From assembly GCF_964355755.1 (NCBI RefSeq), contig NC_092679.1:21258932-21322931 (forward strand): DNA of 64,000 bases, given 5' to 3'. Made by a program: the position numbers and the translations under genes. Below are positions 12,196-64,000 of the stretch, piece by piece (position 1 is the first letter of the stretch; every line of letters begins with the position of its first letter). Source of the DNA: Antedon mediterranea. Taxonomy: Eukaryota > Echinodermata > Crinoidea > Comatulida > Antedonidae. The notes beneath the pieces were generated by a model. The model was given only the letters and a program-made list of their open reading frames with translations, searched no databases and had not been told where the DNA came from.

Positions 12196-12973
12196 AAGGG
12201 TAGCCTTTTATTTTGTTTAAAATCCATATTGTTTGTTATAAAATTGTAACTTTATAATTTCAGTTTTACTGAACATACAAAAATATAGAAACAAAACAAG
12301 GTTCACACTCGGTACTATTTAGTGTGACGTTTCATGTCTTTAGCTTTTTATTCAGCTAGCTATCGCGTTTACAAGAGCTTGACACTTATGAGTTCCAGTG
12401 GCCTGGGGGAATCTACATAATAGGGGGAAGGCGCAAAGTCACCTTTTAAGAAACTCCAATTAATGTCACTGTTTGTCCTTAAGAAGAACATTTAAGTTAT
12501 CTTATCGTACCATCTTCTACCTTATGTAACCTTAAGGTGCAGTGCCTATAGCTTAGGAAATATCTTTTTTTATATAGGTGTATTTTTTTCATTATATATT
12601 AATAATACAGCTTGTTTTGTTAACTGAAAAAGAATAGGCTAATAAGGTAACGGTTTGCCGTTATTTAAATGTTACATATAAAACATGATCACAAATTGTC
12701 AAACATTAATAATCAGAATTTGTTTTTGTGATAATGTTACCGTAAAATTGTTTCTTGAGCTGTTTTCACACCATATTTGGGAGTATCTGTCATTCTATAT
12801 GAATTCCGGATTTTTGTTCTTTTCATTCATTGTTTTTCTGGTTTAATCATTAATATTTGATAATAATAAATAATATTAAATATTAAGTCCATATCGAAAA
12901 ACAGAACGAGTAGCTGAGAGTGATACGCAAAGTTAGTTAGAGTCTCTGCTTTAGGACACTTTCCCGTGAAACC

Positions 12974-13131
12974 TAAAGCTCTGTCTACACCATCAAAATG
13001 TGATGTGCTTATATACTGGACATGATGTCATCACTACCATATTTAAGCATATCACTATCATATTTTTGGGCACATCACACTTTTTTTGTCAAACCAGTTT
13101 GATAGTGTATAGTAACTAGTGTATTGTAGTG
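12974..13131. mobile_element. MITE-A copy, degenerate right end
   Basis: A good left end (TAAAGCTCTGTCTACACC) is followed by the family interior. The right terminal repeat is scrambled, with duplicated gtgtatag words near 13103-13130. Confidence 0.75.
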
Positions 13132-14231
13132 TATAGACAAGACACATGTTTTACCACTACGGCCCATTAAGAAGCAACCTGGATTCCGGCGTCCACTTAT
13201 ATAATATTACCCTAATATTGTAGTGCAGTAGTAAAACTGGTTTTATGCGGCATATAAAGTAGATTGAAATCAAATTTGTATCCTAATAATTGTATATGTA
13301 ATGTAAATAATTCGTACATGACATGGTTAATCGTTTAAAACACTGTAAGAATTCGGGCTATGTAACTGTGGTACACACAACACTATAATTGCAGACTTGC
13401 ATTGCCGCGGCGTCGTTTGAAGTTAACGTGGACATTGGTTATAAAATCCATAATGCATAACCATGGATTAAATAAGACTGGTCAACGATTCATATTCATA
13501 TAATAATATACCATAGAAATATTTCTTAATCTCCGGCACTTGGTGCTTTCAGATTTCAAACTATTTAATTTCTTCTGCTGCAATCGCCAACTGTCCCTGA
13601 CCGAATTGTGTTTGATTTCCATTGTATGGGTAACAACTTCTGAAGAACAAAGTGCCGATACAAACAGACTATTACTTTTAGTATGATGTATCCCATAATC
13701 CGTCTGAAATCAGGTCACAGTTACGCGAATACAATCATGGCGGATTAAAGTATTACGGTTGACCTAAAAAAAGCAAGATCGGTTTTGGAAAAATAAACAA
13801 ATAAATGATAGTAGGCCGCCTAAGTATATTCGTTCATAACTTGACATTTCGTAATAAATGATTTAATCGAAAATTAATTAATTAAATATTTGGTATGCAA
13901 AAATATTTTGCGCTGTTGTCATATGACGTTTAGTCATAGTTTATTTATACATATTGACTAAATAATATAAAAAACCCATATTTGTTTGTTAACGTATGAT
14001 TATTAAATAGTTAACTTTATTGATTTGTATTGCTTTCAATGTCAATCTTAATATTTTTAAACCAACCTTTTAAATTGTATTTAGGATTTAAAAATTTTGA
14101 AGACGTAACATAGTGTAAGTTGTGGTAGTTTAATCGTAACTTTAGAATTGTTTTCTCATAACTTTTTAAGCAAAAATTATTATTTTTTGTTTATTATTGA
14201 AGCGCCCTCTATCGGGTAAAAGAACAAAATT
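13132..14231. other. Region upstream of CSKMT, promoter presumably at its right end
   Basis: AT-rich, with no other gene recognised. The promoter and 5' UTR of CSKMT should lie near 14,100-14,231. I see no clear TATA box, initiator or conserved element, so no specific site is called. Confidence 0.4.
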
Positions 14232-15432
14232 ATGACAGCAGCGCTGCAGCGCTCCATGTTTCGGAAATGTTTGGCTAAAAACGTAGTTTTCGGTCTTAAT
14301 TTCCTTGGTTTTCGCCAATTCAGTACATCTTCAAGTATGTATTGATTACTTTGCTAAGTTGCATGTTAAATGTAAAGAAAATGAAGGTTATTTACAGATG
14401 TAGGGTACATTAATTCCGTAGGCGTAGGCCTACTAGGCCCTAGCCTAGCTAGTTTTATCAAAGCGCGAACGCCGGAGGAATTATTCTGGCTAGCTTCATG
14501 ATGTTGATCTAGGCCCCTATATACTTATCCTGTAAGTCTACTGAAGCCTAAGAGATGGAAATCAGTGTTAATATCAATATTCCTAAAATATAAATATTAT
14601 GGGCGATTTGAACCTCAATTTAAATTTCAAAATAATTATTTTAATTAAAATTGTGCAATGCCAAATTAATTCTTGCGCAAAAAGAAATTCTCGAGCAAAT
14701 TTTAAATTGCGCACTTTTGCTTTAAATATCATTGTTCTTTCAGGTAATTTTGTCCATTATCCAAATGGTCATTTATGGAGCACAGAATTCTGGGATGATT
14801 TTTACAAAAAGAAATGGAATTCAAAAGAAAACTCTTTTGATTGGTTCCTATCATATGAATCATTAAAACAACCATTGTCACTTATTTTTAAAGAAACATG
14901 TGATGCTGGTTGTGTTCCAATAAGGGTGCTGGACATTGGTTCTGGGACGTCGGACTTTGCTGTCCAGTTGTACAAATCTTCCACACCACCTGTCCACCAG
15001 ATCACATGTGTTGACTTCTCTGATGTCGCCACTCAGCAGATGTCGTCATTGCATCGTCAGCTTGAACCAGATGATGCAGCATCAACTGGGGTCACCTACA
15101 TTACTGGTGACGTCAAGAATCTTCCATTTGAGGATGACACTTTTGATATAATTCTTGACAAAGGAACAACTGATGCTGTTGTTAGAGCTCCTCGAGGAGA
15201 GGAAGCTTTTGACGGCATTTTCAGAGAGTGTTCAAGACTTCTGAAGGATGGTAGAATGTGGTTACAGGTCTCTGATACCCCGCCAGAAGATCGTCTTGAC
15301 CTGATAAATCGTTCTAAGTTGAAAATATCTCACAAAGACTATTCATTTCAAATTTCGTACAAAGATTTAGGCGTGCATTTTGGCATTGAATATTTTATGT
15401 ATTTGATTCAAAAGAATTTTAAAGTTGTTTAG
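14232..15432 (+). CDS. CSKMT: Citrate synthase-lysine N-methyltransferase, mitochondrial
   Basis: Two coding exons, 14232-14334 and 14744-15432, joined by a GT-AG intron (CAA|GTATGT, TTTCAG|GT) in phase 1, encode 263 residues. Exon 1 supplies an arginine-rich, acid-free presequence ending RQF|STSS, a classic R-3 mitochondrial cleavage motif. The start has A at -3, and an in-frame stop (14217-14219) lies just upstream. Residues from about 36 form a Rossmann methyltransferase: SAM-binding motif I reads VLDIGSGTSDF, the acidic end of strand 2 is CVDFSD, then comes the family block LDKGTTDAV and the C-terminal block GIEYFMYLIQK. Order and length match METTL12/CSKMT (240 residues in human). In vertebrates this enzyme trimethylates a lysine near the active site of citrate synthase in the mitochondrial matrix. 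The dynein gene is 5.6 kb downstream on the same strand and unrelated. Reading the 3' exon upstream to an ATG at 14599 would replace the presequence with intron sequence. Confidence 0.9.
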
Positions 15433-15585
15433 AAGGACTTGGTAACATATTTTATACTGTCTCTGTACAACCATGGAGTTTTAATTAGATTAACTAATTA
15501 ACTAAAATTATATTAAAATTAGTATGATTAAAACGTTTTTAAAACAAAACCAGAAAAAAATCGTAGTTAAATATAAATGTTTTAA

Positions 15586-15591
15586 AATAAA
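15586..15591 (+). terminator. CSKMT: Probable CSKMT polyadenylation signal
   Basis: AATAAA lies 154 nt after the CSKMT stop codon, in a very AT-rich tail. It is the first canonical hexamer after the stop. The cleavage site was not determined. Confidence 0.55.
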
Positions 15592-17141
15592 TGTATATAT
15601 TTATGCTGTATTGCATTTAATTTTATTCTATGGTACGATTAAAAAAATTAGAAAAAGTTGCTAAATATCGTTTTTTTTAAAATTAAAATTAATGTCGTTA
15701 ATATATATAGCTTTGCACAATTTGCTATTTATAGAATAATACAAATTGAAGATTATTAAATCAGCTTTTTAATAGGCGCGGCCATTTTGCAGTTTTAAGT
15801 TATTCACATCTGTAAATATAATTAAGTTATTCTTTTAAGATATTAACTTTATCATCATCTATATTATATATATTATTTGTAATAATTAGTCACTGGTTGG
15901 AGGTACACACCTAATTGGTGACAGTGGCTTAGACTGCTTTTGTGCTTTCCTGGCAGCTAGTGACTGATTTTATATTTTCTTCTTGCGTTGTGTTTGTTTA
16001 ATTTGTTGATTTGTATTATATTTTGCCTGAATAAATAATAATAATAAAACAAACAATTAGTTTTTATACATTTTTTAGGCCTATTTGTCATGTTTAACAG
16101 ACAGATTTAACAAAGAACATTGCATTATGGAGTATTACTGGCAGCAAACGATAAAAAAAATAAATATGATTCTCTCTTTCCATCTGTGTAATTTAGTTAT
16201 AAAAATGTTTTACAGTGTATCTACAATTGAGTTTAAATAAAGGTTGATTCATCTAGTCTTCACACTTCAAATTTAATGAACCCCTTTTTTTAGAGGATGC
16301 TTTCGGTGATAAACAACAAAGCCATTTATAACCTGTCTAAAACCAAAGTTACGTTTTTATACAGAAACAAAATCGTAAATTTTACCGCAAATGACCGATG
16401 TGACGCGATCTTAGCAATAATTTGCCGTTAGTGATTGGTCGCGTACTTGAACTACGCACGGGTCAATCGTAATCTCTCAACGGAATAAATTACTTACACC
16501 CTAGCTTTGGGTTATAAAACAATTAAAATGTAAAAACGAATACCTCAATCTCTCTTCCGCGTCGTTTAGTCTACCTCTCAAAGACATTTTCAGCGAAAAA
16601 AACGACGTAACTCTTCCGAGACGGAGCTAATTACTCGGGTAGATGTTGAAAAACTAAGAATACCTGAGAAAGGCCGAATGATTTAAGTGCGTGTAAGTTG
16701 GCATATTGTCGGTTTTTGATGGGTTAGCTAGCGCATCTATTATCATACAGATATTCTTTTAACCTTGCCGTCAAAAACTACTTTTTCGTAACATTTTTCA
16801 CGAACTTACGTAGATGACTCTGACCTTCGATTCCCCTAACTAAAGAGCTCGTTTAGAATAATATTCATATCCTTGCTATTAAGAGACCAGAGGTTTTTTT
16901 TTTGAATAATCATTTCTGTTGTATAATCAAATTTTTAATCAACATCGGGCGATCCGCTAGAACGTCGCCAGAAGGAAATAATGATGTTGATGTTTTATTT
17001 TGTTCGTGTAATGTTTTGTCTTACGGTGACAGTAAAACGAACAACTTTTTAAGATGTTTACGCAATGAAAAGTCCGCGGTAATTAAATAGTTCTCGGAAA
17101 TGATTAATAATAGACGTGTTTCTTCAATATTAAGCAATAAT
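15592..17141. other. Intergenic stretch downstream of CSKMT
   Basis: No gene supported. A second AATAAA-rich patch lies at about 16031-16045. The 16380-16700 segment has a higher CpG content (cgcgatc, gcgtac, acgcacggg) and a CCAAT-like gattggtc, but no open frame or recognisable promoter. The 62-codon frame at 16902-17090 has no domain. Confidence 0.4.
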
Positions 17142-17430
17142 ATATCATATTCAATCGAAATAATAACGGTTCAATCATTAAACAGAGTTGCAACAGAAAG
17201 AACTGAACACTCAATCTAATCACTCATGCCTCTTCAATGATAATTCAATCTAATTAGGATTGATTTTGCAAACAAATCTAAATAAAAGAAATATCATATT
17301 CAATCGAAATAATAATGGTTCAATCTTTAAACACTGTTGGAACAGAAAGTACTGAAAAATCAATCCAATCACTTTTCAATGATAATTCAATCTAATGAGG
17401 AATCGTTTTGCAAATAAATCTAAATAAAAC
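17142..17430 (+). repeat. 149-bp tandem duplication
   Basis: Two adjacent copies (17142-17290 and 17291-17430) both start ATATCATATTCAATCGAAAT and both end near CAAATCTAAATAAAA. They differ by scattered substitutions and a deletion of about 10 bp in the second copy. Non-coding; origin unknown. Confidence 0.85.
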
Positions 17431-18989
17431 TTAAAAGAAAGTTGGTTTTCCACAAAATGCCACGATATTTCGGCAAGAGGTGATTCAGACCACGTAGGCG
17501 TACCGTACATTCACATTCAGTACAATAAATTACTGTATTATTTTATGTATAAAATTTATATTTGACCATAATGATTTATAGTATAATTTGTATTTGATAG
17601 CCATACATAACTGTGACATATCGGCAGTCAAATGGTCAAACTAATGGAGGTGAAATTAATTAGTAGCGACGCAATATTTTGTTAAGATTATCTATGGGTT
17701 CAGTCAGCCCTTGTTACTAATTGATGACTAAATTACCAGCGTCGCTCACCTAAGCTCAGATCGTCTTCCTCTTCATCAAATCACATAACCAGGCGCCTTC
17801 AATTTTGATTTTAGCTTGCTCGATCAATACATTGTTCAGTGCCGTACATGCCTCTATTATATTGTTTCGTGAACATGCTATCTTCTGGTCCATTCGAGTA
17901 GAATGAATTACGCGGCAGAATTACGCGGCAGACGATAATACAACAGCCAATCAAAATAATTAATAATATAGCGAAGAATTGTTGTTTTGGTGTGGTCTTT
18001 AGCGCTAATATGTGTTTTTACCTACATTGTAAATTCAATTTTAATATCTCGGTTCAAACAAAGTAGCATTAGCCTATAAACATGTCTTCAAATCTTGTTG
18101 TCATTCGAATACATTTTACATGCCTTCAACAATATAGGCTCCATTCATTGTAAGCAATACTATTTTCAGCTAATAAGTTTCATGGACTATGTGTTTCACG
18201 TGTATCTAGTAACAGTAACCCATAACCTAACCTTACATGATACAGGCACAACATGTGATATAAATGAGATAGATCGAATATTCTTTGATACTTCGGAAAT
18301 AGATATGTATGTGGCGATACAGCACTGTGAATCTGCCGATTTTAATGACATTAACATTTTAAAATACCTGACAAAACATTGAAACATTGTTTAGAATTAA
18401 CAGTTTAAGGAAAATATCTGTGTATGTCAAAAGTCTTTTAGATAGGATTATAATGGAAAAAATAAAAGTGGTTGTAACGCCCAACGAAAGAAAAATGAAT
18501 GTCTTCTATGTTAAAAGAATAATTAATAATAATCATAAAGTATAGTCAATAAATAAAAGCACAATCTCAGCCTAGCTTTCTTTCTTAATTCTGTAAATAT
18601 TCATTTCTATGGGCGGCCAATAGCCGTCAACGGTTCTTTTAAATTAGCAATTAAAACTAGGTCCTGTGGGCCTACGTGTAATCTACAACCGACTTTTAAG
18701 TGTTTTTCTCAATTAAATTGGCGTATATTTGTCGGGAGTTGGCGTTATTGTACGCAATAATGAATAATAATTATAGTCTCTCTATCGAGCCACCGAGGAC
18801 TTAAAAATCAATATATTTATACGGTTTAAACTTATTATCCGATATACCGTTATTAATTATACACTGCACATCTATCGTATAGTATATTTTTCTTACCGAC
18901 TCCCGTATTTATAGCACATTATTTTGTGTATCGATCGTTTTCATTAACAGTGTATTATATAAATCATTTTATACATCTTCAAGGGTGGC
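17431..18989. other. Intergenic stretch without recognised genes
   Basis: The best frame is 18095-18382 (95 codons, plus strand). It has no recognised motif, no signal peptide and no splice partner, so it is not called as a gene. The rest is AT-rich sequence. Confidence 0.4.
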
Positions 18990-19149
18990 TAAAGCTTGGT
19001 TCCTATTAGGACGTAACGCAAGAACGTAGATGCAACGCAAGCGAGTTGACCAATCACACGCGACTGTTAGAATCAACGCTTGAGATTGGACAAATTACTT
19101 TGCGTTGCGTTACGTCCTTGCGTTGCATCCCCGTGGGAACCAAGCTTTA
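18990..19149. mobile_element. MITE-B copy
   Basis: TA-flanked ends AAGCTTGGTTCCTATTAGG and CCCGTGGGAACCAAGCTT enclose the acgcaagaacgtag/cgttacgtccttgcg foldback core. Confidence 0.85.
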
Positions 19150-21046
19150 CTGGTCAGTTGGACACGGCCGGCAGTCCATCGTTTTTAGTGCATTTTGCAC
19201 GGCGTTTTAATGATGGTTTAAATGGGATTGTTTCTATCGGTATCTGTTAGTCTGTATGTCCATACGTCTCTTATATAATGTCATATAGTCACATAGGCCT
19301 ACATGGGTTATGAAGTCAGTACAAAATGTAACCCGGGGTTTCAGATCGTTACCGTATGTTAGTCTGTCTGTTTTTCCATATTTTATAATGTCTGCCTATC
19401 ATGATTTCATACAATTTTTTACAAATAATCACAAGACAAAACAGCGATTAATGCATCGAATTGGTCACACTATTTGATTATTAAATAAATATAAATACCG
19501 GCTAATTAGTGCCGAAATTACGGAAGTGATTGTAATTAGTAAGCAAGACTTTTGACACATGATGTTCTAAGGTTGAACAGGTGAGAACTGAATCACAACC
19601 ACCTGTTATTACATGTTAATGTGATACTTGACTCACTCACCAGGCGCGTTTGCGTTCAGCGTTGACTACTTTGAGCGAAGCGTTTCAAACACATTAGAAG
19701 CCAATAAGACAATGCTGAAAACAAGGCAATGTAAAAACTGTACCCATTGTGGCACCACGCGAGAGGAGAGGAGGAAATCTCGGGAATGCTGAGGGGTATT
19801 AACACGCCCGATTCTGCAGCTGTCATTTGATAATATCTAACTGACTATTGACAGTCAGTTAGATACAAGGCTAGCTAACAATAAAATGTCATTTTTTCAC
19901 CCTATGAGTCACAATCTCCCCAGACCGAACCCGTTCCATCCCTGGTTGTATGGAATACTTTTGAATGTGTCAATCATTTTGTAGTGCTTGTTTTTTGTCT
20001 GCATGCGACTTACTAGTGTAAGCGTTCTTAATCCTCTTTTGTTTTTGAGAGACTGAGATGTGGCTAAATATACCACAATGTTATGGCACTAACATTAAAT
20101 GTTTGCATCGCTGATCCTTGAGGGAAATAAATGAGTCGCAGTTGTATAGTCAAATCAAATTCACATTATCAAAAGTAATAATATAAATGTAAACCCTTTC
20201 AGGTTTAAGGACAATGAAGGCTACAAAATGCACAATACGCACTCACGACAATTATCATAGGCTGCGATGTTTCCCCGCGGGAAAGACAATTCGAATCGTG
20301 GTGTTATAATCAGATTGGGGTACACAACAATGAGCAGAAGATAGACAATGATTGCCCCATGATTACGTGGGTGGTTGTATCTAATTGTGATGGCTATTAA
20401 TTGATTGATTTTGATCTTGAGATAAACAAAGATGATGTTATTGTTTATTGTTGTCGATCTGCAAAAAGTATGTATTTCATGCACTGCCTACTGTTGTTGT
20501 CTAATTCATTCATGTAAACGCGATAGTTAGTCAATATTTACTTCAATTCAATAATACTCCGAATTATAACCAAATTTGAGCGACATTCAAATGCAATATA
20601 AATTTTAATCATTATACTTTCGTAATTGTTATAGCATTATTAGTAAGTAGACCGAATTTTACAAACAACATTAATATTATGTAAAATAGTTATAACATTA
20701 CTGTAAAGTGAAATTAAACGTCAGAAGAGAAACATGTAAATATAATAACAAATATACTAACGCATACAATGATAACTAATTAAGCACTTCTGATCATTGA
20801 TAATTTCTACGAAATTTCTTTTACCTTGTACTGTAGGCTACTCATTTTTATTTTCTAAAAAGTTTGGATTTTTATGTAACATTGAGGGCGACATACCGAT
20901 TATAACGCCGGTTTCAGGTCATAGGTTATTTAGCGATTGTCTGGGAAAATACATTTTCAGCGATCGTTTTTGCCTGTTAAAAGAAGAGAAAAATCAACAA
21001 AAAAACGACTAAAGTGCAGCTAAAGTGGTAAAGCTATCCACCAGAG
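19150..21046 (+). promoter_or_regulatory. DYNC1H1: Upstream region and 5' leader of DYNC1H1
   Basis: This region contains the dynein promoter and leader, although I cannot pinpoint a TATA box or transcription start. An in-frame TAA at 21029-21031, 18 nt before the ATG at 21047, fixes the start codon. G at -3 and G at +4 give it a reasonable initiation context. A 71-codon frame (20797-21012) ends in the leader and could act as an upstream ORF if transcription starts before it. The rest is AT-rich with no other gene recognised. Confidence 0.5.
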
Positions 21047-63951
<42,905 letters not shown>

Positions 63952-64000
63952 GTAAGTACATTAGCATATTCATTTATTATGCAAATTATTATTGAGAATA

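Noticed and set aside
14599-14743. ATG-initiated 5' extension of the CSKMT frame
   Set aside because: It is asparagine/isoleucine-rich intron sequence ending in a clean acceptor (TTTCAG). The upstream exon gives a proper presequence in the matching phase.
18095-18382. 95-codon plus-strand frame in the intergenic region
   Set aside because: No recognisable domain, no splice partner and no start context of note. An overlapping antisense frame of similar size suggests base-composition chance.
20797-21012. 71-codon frame before the dynein start
   Set aside because: It ends before the dynein ATG in another frame and has no homology that I recognise. At most an upstream ORF in the leader.

Overview
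The window is animal genomic DNA: AT-rich, with many short exons, GT-AG introns and dense non-autonomous transposons. It holds most of one very large gene, the cytoplasmic dynein 1 heavy chain (DYNC1H1), and a complete small upstream gene, the mitochondrial citrate synthase lysine methyltransferase (CSKMT/METTL12). The dynein protein reads close to its vertebrate counterpart throughout. The repeat content (tRNA-derived SINEs, TA-type foldback MITEs, a Penelope-like element, frequent aggcct words) suggests a marine invertebrate, perhaps an echinoderm or another non-vertebrate deuterostome. That placement is an inference, not a demonstrated identification.

Layout. Bases 1-14,231 are gene-poor. 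They hold MITE clusters (6.3-7.05 kb, 9.3-10.0 kb, 11.65-13.1 kb), a 19-bp tandem array (7.66-7.86 kb) and one plausible isolated minus-strand exon (2211-2399). CSKMT has two exons, 14232-14334 and 14744-15432. The first exon supplies a mitochondrial presequence. Bases 15,592-21,046 are intergenic, with one 149-bp tandem duplication and one MITE. DYNC1H1 starts at 21047 and runs off the right edge. I placed 82 coding exons whose phases all join, giving 4,584 complete codons. Only about the last 50-55 residues are missing. Intron sizes range from 89 bp to about 2.15 kb.

The dynein introns carry most of the unusual structure. There are about ten copies of one MITE family (MITE-A), eleven of another (MITE-C), several SINEs and minisatellites. 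A Penelope-like fragment lies next to a well-formed hammerhead ribozyme on the opposite strand (59315-59387). Some repeats touch the gene's splicing signals. A MITE-A copy abuts the exon 35 donor and supplies bases +4 onward. The 3' ends of exons 17 and 80, with their donors, have been tandemly copied into the adjoining introns as decoy donors. An 82-bp piece of exon 48 lies copied in intron 51.

Both genes are on the plus strand but have unrelated roles: CSKMT modifies citrate synthase in mitochondria, and the dynein heavy chain is the minus-end-directed microtubule motor. Exon calls rest on reading frame, splice sites and recalled family sequence. No database search was run.
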